Positions 52,901-63,393 of a DNA stretch of 64,000 bases are shown piece after piece. A program made the translations under genes and the position numbers. A model generated the notes under the pieces. It made no database searches. It saw only the letters and a program-made list of their open reading frames with translations, and was not told the DNA's origin. The DNA is from Nilaparvata lugens. Taxonomy: Eukaryota; Arthropoda; Insecta; Hemiptera; Delphacidae. Location of the stretch: NCBI RefSeq assembly GCF_014356525.2, contig NC_052511.1:5185016-5249015 (forward strand). Direction: 5' to 3'. The stretch's first letter is position 1. Each line of letters opens with the position of its first letter.

Positions 52901-55581
52901 TTTAAAATTGTTCAATCACGACATGTTTCGGCTAATTTTAAAAGGGTACTTAGATTTCTAATTTTATTTATATTTAAGAGTAACCCTAAAGAAGAAAAGA
53001 CAATTTGATAGGTCTGTACAGTGTGATCGGGAAAGGACAACACTATCTCTCTCCCGAATTTAATGATATTAAACTCTCTCTTCAGAGAGAATGAATTCTT
53101 ATTTCTTCATTATTAATCTCTCTCTCTCTCTTCATCAATTCTCCCGAATTTTGATGATTAAAATCATAGATTTATTTAGCGTATGGCAGATACACAACAA
53201 ATATATAGCTAATGAGTTTCAAATGCCTAGATATACACTGTATATTTCCAAATTCTTTGAGATGTTGTGTAGTTTTCGGTTAGGAGAACATAAGTTTGTC
53301 TGACCGCCATCATTTGCTAGTCAATTTAGCGTTACCCAATGTCATAGCCACCTCTAATACAAGGCCGCGGCCTACGATATTGCAACATCGCAGTGTAGGC
53401 CTAGAATCTAATACATGCTTGGTGAAAAAGATCAGCTGGTATTTTTAAAATTGTTTTCACCAATCATGTATTAGATTCTAGGCCTACACTGCGACGTTGC
53501 AATATCGTTGCCTTGTATTAGAGGTGGCTATGCCAATGTGCACCATAGAGGTGAACTGACATTACACATATTCAAGTTAAAAATCTGCTGGAACAATTTG
53601 GAGGTTGAAGAAGGTTAAAACTCAATTTTCAAAGAATTTTTTTTTAAATCATCTTCACCATTACAAATGTCTAAAATTGCTTCAAATTGTAATTTATCAC
53701 ATAAAAACAATCCAAATATAGAATTCTACTAATATAATGCGGATAGATACTATAGATTAATGCATGTTGGTTACTGTAAGTAGACTATAGAAAAGATAAC
53801 ATAAGTAGATATCCCATGTGAAGCTGATTTTTGTTAACTCAAGCCGATTACTGTCGATTATTGTTGACTCAAGTCTATTCATGTCGACTACTGTCTATTA
53901 TTGAGCGAATGAGAGTGTAAGAATGGCACAGTATAAGAGATTTGCGGCGTCACATAGCTTCAATCTTTCAATCTTATCAATCTTTCGATAGTAATCAATC
54001 TTTACAATAAACTTCTGTTCGTAGGCATACATGGAATTGTCTGTTTTCCGTGATGAAGTGTATATTGATGAGCTATTTTATAACAATTAATCATAATACT
54101 CTTGAATGTTTGTTTCCATTACGAACTGCTTGTTAATAATCACTTTTGAACAATTAAATTACGACATAGCAGTCAGGTTATAAATAAAAGCTATTAGCTT
54201 CTACTCACATTTGTGGAGCGCTTTCGGACACTAGGCCCTTTATCAACACTGGTTGACACTTCCGTTGTGTCAGAACGGAAGTGTCAACGGTTGTGTCAGA
54301 ACGAAAGTGTCAACGGTTGTGTCAGAACGGAAGTGTCAACCAGTGTTGATAAAGGGCCTAGTGTTCGAAAGCGCTACACAGATCTGAGTAGAAGCTATAA
54401 TAGCTTTCATTTTCAAAAATCAGACTGCTATGTCGTAATTCAATTGTTCAAAAGTGACAATTGACAATATTATAATATTGATTCATAAATTTTAGAATGA
54501 TGTAATAATGGGCCATATGAATAAAGTTGAGCATTTGCTGATACTTCTAAACTATGGAGGATTTCCTTCATTTTCTATGAATAAACGTGAGCAAAACCTT
54601 TTGCTCATGCTCATAAAAAAATAGTTTGAGCATTTTCTCAAAAGTAAAAGCTTATACTCAAAATTGTATGAATAAACTAGAGCATTTGCTCAACTTTTGA
54701 AGCAAATGCTTCAAAATAGGTGAGTCTAGTCTAGAGCAGCTTATCACCTTTTGCTCATAGTAAAATGGCTCAACTAATTCGTATGAGGAAGAGGAAACTA
54801 TACCAGATACGACCACAACCAATAGTTGAGAACTATAAAACTCTTTTTAGATTCAACCATGATATTATATATCACCATTATTCCTACAAAAGGATAAATA
54901 AAAAAGATAGCTACCTGATATAGAGATAGCCATCACAAAATAGGAAATAGGCATTTAAGAAGATGAGAGTGTAGACGATTATAAGAAGCTAAATTGATAT
55001 TATAAGAATATGCTGAAGATTATTATAGAGATGACATTTTTTTACGCTATTATTTCAAAATTCTAAACTCAACTAACCTAAAACTTTATTCATAAATAGA
55101 AAACAGAGCAAACGACGCAAACACAAGCGGTGCCCCCTACTTGCATATTTAGCGCTTCTGTGAGCTATAAAAACAAAGTAAGGCTACAAAATCGAATCAG
55201 CTGATGAAAAATCTTTAAAATACGTAAGCATTTGCTCCAGAGTTCAGGAGCATAAGGTAAAGCTTATTCATATAAAAATGAGCAAATGCTTTTGCTTCTA
55301 CCATTTGCTCATGAGCAAAACCTTATGCTCCATGCTCTTGCTCATGAGCATTTGCTCTGGGTTTATTCATATGGGCCAATATATGGTATCTCAAAACTAA
55401 TTATCGTATCTTTTACATCTTTTAATTGATTTTATTTAAATTTTCACAGAAAATGATAAAATACGATCCCAACCAAAGAATCAGTGCCAAATCTGCGTTG
55501 GCCCATCCTTTCTTCGACAATTGCGAGAAGTGTCCTCCCACCATTGTCAAAACCAAGCCTGGCTGTTTCAAGAATCCGTGA
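38549..55581 (+). CDS. Cdk2: Cdk2-type cyclin-dependent kinase (gene level)
   Basis: The exons are 38549-38685, 39782-39977, 41866-42138, 52586-52789 (or 46341-46544) and 55450-55581, giving 313 residues. All kinase motifs are present: [10 protein letters not shown] (ATP loop), VALKK (Lys), PSTAMRE (cyclin-binding helix), HRDLKPQN (catalytic loop), DFG, and the T-loop [13 protein letters not shown]. Signature stretches ([36 protein letters not shown]) favour Cdk2 over Cdk1. It is a cytoplasmic/nuclear cell-cycle Ser/Thr kinase activated by cyclins E/A in known relatives. Unusual points are PSTAMRE for [16 protein letters not shown] for SLGCIFAEM, and a C-tail [17 protein letters not shown] of its own. 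An in-frame ATG also lies at 38528, seven codons upstream, in weaker context. Confidence 0.9.
39782..39977 (+). CDS. Cdk2: Cdk2 exon 2: PSTAIRE-like helix and hinge
   Basis: This 196-nt exon has acceptor GATTTTTTCAG and donor GTTTGT. It encodes [20 protein letters not shown], then [20 protein letters not shown] and [14 protein letters not shown]. Met replaces the usual Ile of the cyclin-binding helix. Confidence 0.95.
41866..42138 (+). CDS. Cdk2: Cdk2 exon 3: catalytic loop, DFG and T-loop
   Basis: This 273-nt exon (91 codons) has acceptor AATTTCAG and donor GTGAGC. It encodes [20 protein letters not shown], then [40 protein letters not shown] and [20 protein letters not shown], ending SLATIFAEM. 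Activation Thr is in FTHEVV. It is more GC-rich than the introns. Confidence 0.95.
42325..43405. repeat. Inverted minisatellite arms around an M10 element
   Basis: The left arm (about 42325-42545) has units such as GTATTTGAGAA and GTAATTGAGAATAGT. The right arm (43200-43405) has the inverse, TTCTCAAATACAATT and ACTATTCTCA. AACTGTTGAAAAAG and the terminal AATACAGTTGGAAAAGGTG help bound them. An M10 element lies between at 42829-43030. Confidence 0.7.
44262..45302. repeat. Satellite array 1, 199-bp unit, ~5 copies
   Basis: ACTTAAGAGCTAAGGGTAGC recurs at 44332, 44531, 44730, 44929 and 45128, exactly 199 bp apart, with very few differences. Each unit holds two ~60-bp sub-repeats (GAATTGAATGTCAAGATAGA) and a longer part with ATTGTCCAGGTTAAATACAG. 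The array stops at CGATAAATAG, mid-unit, where Cdk2 DNA begins. Confidence 0.92.
45646..46262. mobile_element. Inverted-repeat element present in both Cdk2 copies
   Basis: AGTTTGTGTAAAATAAG and ATTACAGGGTTGCCAAA at the left have inverse partners at the right (TTTGGCAACCCTGTAAT, TTTTACACAAACTATAG). The matching element in the right copy is about 51813-52431, so insertion preceded the duplication. Confidence 0.75.
46341..46544 (+). CDS. Cdk2: Cdk2 exon 4, left copy (4a)
   Basis: This 204-nt exon, phase 0 to 0, has acceptor AATTTACAG and donor GTCAGT. It encodes [20 protein letters not shown], then [20 protein letters not shown] and [20 protein letters not shown]. It differs from 4b at four third positions (ACT/ACA, CCC/CCT, CCA/CCG, TTC/TTT), all synonymous. 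Either copy could splice from exon 3. Confidence 0.8.
47561..47777. mobile_element. M2 remnant in the left Cdk2 copy
   Basis: TAGAGAAAATATAAAATAAG starts it and AACATAAACGCCCTATAAC is near its end. The same remnant starts at about 53791 in the right copy, so it predates the duplication. Confidence 0.65.
47893..48045 (+). pseudogene. Cdk2 exon 5, left copy (5a), fused to satellite
   Basis: After acceptor TTTTTTCACAG the frame reads [20 protein letters not shown], then FFDNCE, matching exon 5b with one synonymous change. At 47971 it enters the 199-bp satellite and continues [20 protein letters not shown], then PSMN and TGA (48043-48045). The kinase domain itself would be complete and only the C-tail replaced. 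AATAAA motifs lie at 47983 and 48182. It could be dead or an alternative last exon. Confidence 0.7.
47971..48535. repeat. Satellite array 2, 199-bp family
   Basis: This array starts inside a unit at CTAAGGGTAGCTAATAAATA, right after the Cdk2 exon fragment. It runs for nearly three units, with one shortened unit, to about 48535. Confidence 0.9.
48536..49611. other. Unique DNA with a ~160-bp tandem pair
   Basis: TTGACAAAGTTTATCAG, ATAGAACAAACGAATTAATT and CACCTTTAAAAACGTTTCGT-type sequence occurs twice between 48900 and 49190. No gene is recognised. Confidence 0.55.
49612..49922. mobile_element. M10 fold-back element with long central loop
   Basis: GAAAGACCGGTTTCGGTTAT, CATTGTCAATCTCTGATAA and CTAAAACTAAATACAAGAG at the left pair with the inverse set at 49790-49880. 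The right end continues to TTTTCATTCAATATG. Confidence 0.75.
50280..50425. mobile_element. Inverted-repeat element, family of 25398-25613
   Basis: GCATCCATATGTTGGCCCAA pairs with CTGGGCCAACATGTGGATAC. GTGTGGATGGGTGGTTTGCC lies inside. Confidence 0.65.
50596..50711. mobile_element. M13 inverted-repeat element
   Basis: TACCGATTGTCGGCCGACAC and CAGAATTGTCCTC pair with GAGGACAATTCTG and GTGTCGGCCGACAATCGGTA. A diverged copy is at 56349-56483 and a half copy precedes 21696. Confidence 0.8.
50716..51397. mobile_element. PIF/Harbinger-like non-autonomous element
   Basis: GGCCGTCCACTGGAACC and GGTTCCAGTGGACGGTTACC are inverted ends, and inner CGGCCGA/TCGGCC blocks also pair. The element carries a MADF-like reading frame (50994-51110), which is typical of PIF/Harbinger transposons. 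Flanks are TTA left and TAA right. Confidence 0.55.
50994..51110 (+). pseudogene. Truncated MADF-domain fragment
   Basis: The 38-codon frame reads [20 protein letters not shown], then [18 protein letters not shown] and a stop. The spacing L-V-x-x-H-x-x-L-W-D and Y-x-x-x-x-x-x-x-x-x-x-W matches the first half of MADF (Myb/SANT-like) domains, DNA-binding partners in PIF/Harbinger elements. The rest of the domain is missing. Confidence 0.6.
52586..52789 (+). CDS. Cdk2: Cdk2 exon 4, right copy (4b)
   Basis: This copy has the same 68 residues as 4a. Acceptor AATTTACAG and donor GTCAGT are intact. It lies in the copy that continues to the full-length last exon, so it is the likelier constitutive exon. 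Confidence 0.92.
53343..53532. mobile_element. 190-bp inverted-repeat element with 7-bp target duplication
   Basis: The ends CATAGCCACCTCTAATACAA and TTGTATTAGAGGTGGCTATG are inverted. CCAATGT flanks both sides (53336-53342, 53533-53539). The left Cdk2 copy has the uninterrupted site CCCAATGTGCACC near 47140, so this insertion followed the duplication. Confidence 0.9.
54213..54395. repeat. Hairpin with GTGTCAGAACGGAAGTGTCA repeats
   Basis: TGGAGCGCTTTCGGACACTA and GGCCCTTTATCAACACTGG pair with the inverse at 54340-54395. Between them GTGTCAGAACGGAAGTGTCA is repeated three times. The GCGCTTTCGG theme also occurs near 5560-5615. Confidence 0.7.
54508..55378. mobile_element. Fold-back element with GAGCAAATGCT repeats
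   Basis: GGGCCATATGAATAAA at the left and TTTATTCATATGGGCC at the right are inverted ends. AGCATTTGCTC motifs are repeated in both arms. In the left Cdk2 copy only the right end remains (47787-47830). Confidence 0.7.
55450..55581 (+). CDS. Cdk2: Cdk2 exon 5, right copy (5b), with stop
   Basis: This 132-nt exon has acceptor TTTTCACAG. It encodes [20 protein letters not shown], then [20 protein letters not shown] and KNP, then TGA (55579-55581). It completes the kinase domain at HPFF, followed by a short family-variable tail. Confidence 0.95.
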   Translation, partial: KMIKYDPNQRISAKSALAHPFFDNCEKCPPTIVKTKPGCFKNP

Positions 55582-58500
55582 AAAGTGTTTTTCCTGGCCT
55601 TCAATACCTCTCAACTAATGGAGATATATAATATATATTGGGACTATCTTTGGAGCAACTACTATTGAAAGTGTGAGTGTTCATCTAGTGCTCTTTGTTG
55701 TCAAATAATTGACAGAGTTTTATTGCTTTGGATGTTTATATGTTTATTGTAAGATTATGTTTATATCTAGAATTGAATATATGTTATTCGTATGTAGGCG
55801 TTTAGTATATGTAAGCTTGTAGACAGTTTAAAAAAAGGTTAACTTTGGTTCAAATCAGTAGAAGTAGCTTAACAAACTTTGGTTTCATCTGGAACATTTC
55901 CCAAAGGAATCCCAGTTTTCATTCAATTTTCGATTCAAAATAAACCAAGGTTCAACTCCAAGGTTTAAATCAGTAGAAGTAGCTTAACAAACTTTGGTTT
56001 CATCTGGAACATTTCCCAAAGAAATCCCAGTTTTCACCCAACTTTCAATTCAAATTAAACCGAGGTTTAACTTTGCTAGCAAGGTTCAACCTTGTATTCT
56101 GATTACCTTGGCTTAGATTAGTAGAAGAAACTTTACCAATCTTCGATTTCAACTGGAATTAATTTCTCTACTTAAATCCCAGTTTCCATTTAACTATCGA
56201 TTTAAATAATGGAAAGATAAGTAGGAATCGTATTAGGACGTCTTATGGTGCTACTGTATTCCATTATTAGTCCCTAACTCTCTAGTTATATCTTCAGAAA
56301 CTATAAACTTTGAAATCATAAAGGACAACACATTGGTCGCTTTCACACTTGCCGATTGTCGGCTGTCATACAGGATTGTCCTCTGATTGGCTGAAAATCA
56401 GAGAGTTGATGAGGATTGGCCAATTAGAGAACGACAATTCTGAGTGTTGTCGGTTGACAATCTGTAAGTGTAAAAACGGCCATAACGTTTTAACTTTTTT
56501 GGGAAGTTTGTAGACATGAATTGAACTACCGAGACATAATTTGTCATTCATAAGAGACAGGCTCTCTGTATTCTATAACATACTATCTCGTTTCAAAAAT
56601 TTCGAAGTCAGAACGTTTCTGTTTAAGAAACTGATGTGTCTCTGTTTAAGGATGATAGAAACTTTCTCTGTCTAAACAAGTAAATGGATTGTATCCGTTG
56701 AATATTTTCTTAGTTTGGTTCTAAGACAATAATAATTAATATTATGAATCTGAGATTCTTTATTATTTGAAATTCTATAAACAGTTCGAAGTCAAAACGA
56801 TTTTGTGTTCAAGTTTCTCTGTTCAATATAAAGTAAATAGATGGATTGTATCCGTTGAATAGTTCCTTAGTTTGGTCTCAAAACATAATTTTTGATAGTA
56901 TGAATCTGAGATTATTTATTATTTAAAATTCTATAAATAGTTTGAAGTCAAAACGATTTTGTGGTCAAGTTTCTTTGTTTAATGTAAATAAATGGATTGT
57001 ATCCGTTGAATATTTCTTAGTTTGGTATCAATACATAATTATTGATAGTATGAACTCATCTGGGATTCTTCATAATTTGAAATTCTATAATTCAACATGC
57101 TTCAGAAAGGGGATTCTTTGAAAATCCTAGTCATGAAACTGCAACCTGATTTCAGATTTTTGCAGGTTCCAAATTTTCTAGTTTTCCCTTCAGTTTTATT
57201 TTTCAAGAAAATTTGAAAGCAATGAAATACGTTCGCAATCATGTTAAATGAATTAGATGGTTGATAGCCTTCACTGTACATTCAAACATTCAGATACTTC
57301 TGATGAAGTACGTAAAATCCAAGTGATAATTTTACGTCCAGTGCGTATGATTGAAATATTTAATGAAATAGATCTCCATCTCCATATGTGTCATTGAGGT
57401 TCACTAAGATAACCTTTCTTTAATTCTACCACAGTATATTTTTTATATTAGAGATATTTTGTGTTCACTTCGATTTATATTTTATTCTGCTTTGATTATT
57501 GAGCCTTGAAGATTAATAGGGACGGCTCAAATCTATTTTTTATTTCATAAATCATTCACAATCCATTGCCAACTTATCTTTGATCTTCAAGGATTTGACA
57601 GGAGTGAAAGTATGAATTTTAGGGCAAATATCTTTTGTTGGTTCTAGAATAGGTTAATATTTGCAATGGTTCAAATATATTGGGTGTAATCTTCTCAATT
57701 AATCGAAAGCAGATCTACTATATTTTCAAATTATTTAGCGGTTCCATTGCAAATGTTATTAGCTTATGGTAATTAGTAACAGCTAATTATTGATAAATCA
57801 ATTTATTATCACTATGTTTTTTTAGTAAATTGATGAGGTCTATTAAGATAAGATTATTTTTTAGAAATTAAATTTTGGGAAATTTGAGTCGGGTACTCAG
57901 TTAATTGAATTAGAGTGATGAAGTTGAAATTAGAACGTATTATTATAAAATCTTGGCAATATGAGAAATTAGTATTAGAATAGCTCGATAAAAGAAAATA
58001 AAAATATCAAGTTGAGCATTAGGTGACATTGATTGAGCAATAATAATCAATTATTTGAGCAATAATCATCAATTGTTTGAGCAGTGAACGTTTATAATCT
58101 CATTCTCAGTAAACTGTTACAAGTAATTAATTCATGTATTTTCTGTGTAGTATTGCTGTAGTATTTGTAGATTTTAGAAGTATATATTAGCTCATTCAAA
58201 CTTATAGCCAAATATCTAGAAAGTGTATATATTTTGTAACCTATCTTCCATTGTATCAAACAAAATAATAAGCTCATTATAAATTGTGGCCAAATATCGA
58301 AATAAATATCTTGTAACCTATATTCCACTGTATTAAACAAAATGGTTATAATCGAAATATTTGTGCCTTATGGAGCTGTGATATAGGTAGTATTTATAAT
58401 AATCCATTCCACGTTTATGTATCCTCACTAGATTAGAAAGCTGATACATTATCTTACATTTAACCTCTGTCAAGTTTATACTAGATTAGAAAGCTCGCAT

Positions 58501-60608
58501 TTGATCATGATTGATACAGTATCTTACATTTTAGTATCTCAACAGTTACATTCTTTATCAATTTCATTTATATCAACTTACATTACTAGGATTTCAGTAA
58601 AGGAAATGGTAGCATTTTCCCAGTAACAGTAGCTCATATTGTATTCTCATTTTGTAATTTACTACTGTATTTGATTCAAATGATAATTATGTGCCATAGC
58701 TTTCTGTACTGTTCAATCAAATATTTTTCTATAAATATACATGCTTACGTAAATTTGAGTACTGTTTTATTGCTATTATTACTAACCCATGTACTAAATT
58801 TGGGAGGTAATTATAGATTGTTGGGATGTAGAGCTCCTAATTCTATTGTTGGTAATTTTTGCATATTAACAGCATTACTAGTATACTATTATTATCTATC
58901 GTAGAAGTTATATGGTGTAATTGGGTTGGAATAAAAACAACTAGTCACTGGAGTTAAGGTAGTTTATTAATTCCAAACAAATCACAAATAATAAAAGTTA
59001 ATTTTTCCATCGCTCGTAATATTCTAGCTCTGCCCCTAACCTAATCCTCTACTTTCATCTATTTTATTATTAATTAAAGGTTTCAGACTGATCCGATTTT
59101 CATATCTGATTCCAATTTGATTCATTTGCTCAGTGCGAAAATTTTGTCGAAAATTATACAAATTAACTGAAAGGTAAATTTTGATTACACTTTTGACACG
59201 ACATTTTTCAAGCTTAATTTTTTATCATAAAATGCATTTATACTAACTCCTCTACTGTTAACCTGAAGAAAGTGATGTGAAAAAATTGGTTGTTGATTTA
59301 TTTATGAAGAAATAAAGTATTAGCGTTACTTGGGCATTGGGAGTTGTTAAGTCATGTCATGTCAGAGGCCCTGAAATTGATCAGTTGCGACCTGAAAACT
59401 CTTGACACCAGACCTGAGCCATCCAGGCATTATTATTATAAACATTACTTGAACATCTTCGAAGAGTATTAATATTTTTTAATCAATAATTTGCTTCATT
59501 TAATTATTTCTCTTTATACTTTGTCATAGCTCAAGGTATAATGGAAATTGATTGGGCTATTGAAATCAAATCAAAATTTTATTCACATTTTCAAAACTAA
59601 TTACAGTAATTGTTACAAAGCAATTACTGTAATTTATTGCTTTTGATTCCTTTTTATCATGATCCTAACTTGATATCGGTTTCTTCCTCCAGATTAACAG
59701 TAGAGGTTACACTCATTCTTATCAGTTACATTGACATTCAATTTCATAATAATTTTATCTATCGCTCACCTTTTTCCATACAAATTATCTATATTAGCAC
59801 CATATTGCATATTTTCTAATTTTGATAGGTTTTGTTGCTGTGCTAGCTTACCTATTATTCAATACCATCCATACATACCATGTTATTTAGTCACAAGTTA
59901 CTGAATAAATGTGTTTTTTAGTCACAATTAAAGAGAATATTTCCTATCAACAAAATTATACTTTTTTTGTGTATTTGAGAAGTTAATATTGTGATAATTA
60001 TTCTTATTTGACAATTTCTTAGTCTTTTTCATTCAAAATTATACATATATATGATTATATTTTAACTACACACACCGGCAACTCAATGAAATCTTTCAAT
60101 CATTCCAACGTATTAATATTTATACTTCAAAAAAATAAATAGTTATACTTGTGATTATATTTTTACTACACACACTGGCAACTCAATGCAATCTTCCAAT
60201 CATTCCAACATATTAATACATTTATATTATACTTAGTGCGTTTAATGGAACGTATATTGTGATAAATCGTTTATAAAAATAGCTTAACCTAGTTTAACTA
60301 CAATCGATCTACAGAATAATGCCACCAATATTAATTAATATTTAACAAAATATATTTTAGCTTTCATTTTGCACCAGATTATTGGATAAAAGTAGGCGGA
60401 AATCGATAAAACGAAGGCAATATCTCTGTGATCAATGAACGGAAGCGTTTACATTTTTTAAATTAGTTACAATCCACACATTATTTATTTTTCTCATACT
60501 ATATTCAGGCTCATCTGGAAGCTCAACTAACAATCAATTATTTATTATAATGTAGGTTATTATTGAGAAGTTAACGTGTTTGCAACTAAAAATTAGTTGT
60601 ATCAAATA
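55582..60608. other. Cdk2 3' UTR and intergenic AT-rich DNA
   Basis: No exon is recognised. There are direct repeats at 55842-56095 (ACTTTGGTTTCATCTGGAAC, twice), an M13 element at 56349-56483, three ~140-bp direct repeats at 56688-57090 (GATTGTATCCGTTGAATA), and a tandem pair at 58188-58343. AATAAA motifs are frequent, so the polyadenylation site cannot be chosen. Confidence 0.5.
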
Positions 60609-61714
60609 ATTACCAGGTATGTGAACTATTTACCTTTGATTTTTATTTTTTAACAAAGTTAGTGTGATTGATTTTTCAGTTTCATAAGCTATTTCATTTA
60701 TTCTTCTTCACGTTTACTCTCATTTAAAAGAGTAAGGGAAGCTGAATTATTAATTTGATTCTGATTATCATTGTAATTCAACAATTTGTCCTAGTCAAAA
60801 AGTTGAATAACCAAGTCGTGCTTTGTATGTGAGTGATTTCAGTAAGGAAATTCAAGTTAATGAATTAACTTATGAAAAATAATTAAATTTTTTTAAAGAA
60901 ATAGAATTGAACTTCAATATCAAGTGAAGCTTCCATAGAAGACTGACACAGACTCATTCAATAGACCTGATACGCTTCTATTATTCTATCTTAGTTCTAA
61001 ATAGTACTTGCCTTATTCTGTTTTAGAATTTATTTAGGCCTGCTTCGTTAAACATAAGCTGGGAGATTTCAGATAAATCAGTAGAGATTCATTTAAAGAA
61101 ATACGAGGTGTGCTATTTGGAAAATATATAGTAGTATTTCAAAAGTCAAATTAAAATGTTCTGATTTTTGCTTGTTTTTTTACTTCACTGATTTTTCTGA
61201 AGTTGCTTGTTAAATAATTGCGAAAAACTAATGTTATTGAGACAGGTTGTAATTTTAAACGCCTGCTTTATTTTATTCGATTTCGCTTCACTTAATTTTT
61301 GATTTAATTTGAAATAGAATCCATTAATTTTTAATCGAAATCACCTCTTTCCTAACATATTCATTTTACAGTAGACCTATCACTTGATTTTAATTCAATT
61401 TTTCAAGCACAATTGCTCAATTTACTCAAACTTTCTCTGTATTTAAAATAATGTAATACAATTAATTTCAAGCACACTCGATAAATGTAAGTCATATTCA
61501 CGATTAACTTAACTAAGAAAGGCATTCATTTGATTGATCTATCACTGTTCAAGTTATATCTACAGTTACAAACTTAAGGACAGGACATCGTTTCTTTATC
61601 CACACTATTCCTATATTAGGCTACTCTGCATAGATATTGGTTCTTGTTGCTAAACTTATTTAATAGAAGGCTGCATATGGACAGACATTCAATTTTATAG
61701 AGGAATAACCTCCT
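60609..61714. repeat. Direct duplication, copy 1
   Basis: ATTACCAGGTATGTGAACTA at 60609 recurs at 61972, and the match runs to GATAACCTCCTATA-type sequence. It is non-coding and AT-rich. Confidence 0.85.
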
Positions 61715-61971
61715 ATATTCTTTTCCTACAGTTACCTTAAAAGTGACGATTCTGCACTGATTACAGAACGCAAAGATTCACTTTTCCGCTCTAGTGCGGG
61801 AAAAATTTTTTCTGCACTCCAATTTGCAACATGGCAACGCAAAATACTTAGTAGGTTATATGGAGCAACAGTGCAGCAAAATCAAAATGAAGTTGGTAAC
61901 AGTGACTGCTGTGGCTGCTATAGTGAGCAGACGTGCAACGAAGCACAACGCGTAATTATTAGTCTTAGATA
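61715..61971. mobile_element. M11 element between the two duplication copies
   Basis: CTACAGTTACCTTAAAAGTG, TTCCGCTCTAGTGCGGGAAA and TTAGTAGGTTATATGGAGCA are the inverse of the 29405-29805 element. It lies exactly between the two copies of the direct duplication. Confidence 0.7.
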
Positions 61972-63053
61972 ATTACCAGGTATGTGAACTATTTACCTTT
62001 GATTTTTATTTTTTAACAAAGTTAGTGTGATTGATTTTTCAGTTTCATAAGCTATTTCATTTATTCTTCTTCACGTTTACTCTCATTTAAAAGAGTAAGG
62101 GAAGCTGAATTATTAATTTGATTCTGATTATCATTGTAATTCAACAATTTGTCCTAGTCAAAAAGTTGAATAACCAAGTCGTGCTTTGTATGTGAGTGAT
62201 TTCAGTAAGGAAATTCAAGTTAATGAATCAACTTATGAAAAATAATCTATTTTTTTTTCAAAGAAATAGAATTAAACTGCAATATCTAGTGAAGCTTCCA
62301 TAGAAGACTGACACAGACTCATTTAATAGACCTGGTACGCTTCTATTATTCTATCTTAGTTCTAAATAGTACTTGCCTTATTCTGTTTTAGAATTTATTT
62401 AGGCCTGCTTCGTTCAACATAAGCTGGGAAATTTCAGATAAATCAGTAGAGATTCATTTAAAGAAATACGAGGTGTTCTATTTGGAAAATATATAGTAGT
62501 ATTTCAAAAGTCAATTTAAAATGTTCTGATTTAAGTTGCTTGTTAAATAATTGCGAAAAACTAATGTTATTGAGACAGGTTGTAATTTTAAACGCCTGCT
62601 TTATTTTATTCGATTTCGCTTCACTTAATTTTTGATTTAATTTGAAATAGAATCCATTAATTTTTAATCGAAATCACCTCTTTCCTAACATATTCATTTT
62701 ACAGTAGACCTATCACTTGATTTTAATTCAATTTTTCAAGCACAATTGCTCAATTTACTCAAACTTTCTCTGTATTTAAAAAATAATGTAATACAATTAA
62801 TTTCAAGCACACTCGATAAATGTAAGTCATATTCACGATTAACTTAACTAAGAAAGGCATTCATTTGATTGATCTATCACTGTTCAAGTTATATCTACAG
62901 TTACAAACTTAAGGACAGGACATCGTTTCTTTATCCACACTATTCCTATATTAGGCTACTCTGCATAGATATTGGTTCTTGTTGCTAAACTTATTTAATA
63001 GAAGGCTGCATATGGACAGACATATCAATTTTATAGAGGGATAACCTCCTATA
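61972..63053. repeat. Direct duplication, copy 2
   Basis: It matches 60609-61714 with scattered changes and a ~35-bp deletion near 62530. Confidence 0.85.
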
Positions 63054-63069
63054 CCACAAAAATTATCTC

Positions 63070-63393
63070 TTAAGCCTTCATTACCCACCTCGTAATCAGA
63101 CTGCGATTCTTCTCAAATAAATTATTATAAGTGCTGTCATAACAGGAAATTCCATTTTCCAAGTGCTTTCTCAATTTTTCCTTACATTTGCCAAAGTTAT
63201 TTTCTAATAATGGTAGTTTTTGATTAATCAAGGTACAGTATGAGCCATAAAAATATTGAACCAAGTAATTATCTGTTTCTTTCCAAACGTTCATTTTGGG
63301 TTCCTCTTTCTCAAAACATATCTCTTCTTTTTCAATTTCATCGAGAATAAGTCCCAGTCTTTCCAACTGCCTTTTCAAGTTCAACACGTTTAT
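63070..63393 (-). other. Unassigned antisense open frame (~105 codons)
   Basis: On the minus strand a frame reads LNLKRQLERLGLILDEIEKE, then EPKMNVWKETDNYLVQYFYG, NNFGKCKEKLRKHLENGISC and RSLITRWVMKA with a stop. It has no ATG at its start (the first ATG is at PKMNV). A possible donor, AG|GTGGGT, lies at TR|W. Its Lys/Glu-rich, amphipathic composition looks more coding-like than the surroundings, but I do not recognise a family. It could be a gene exon or a chance frame. Confidence 0.3.
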
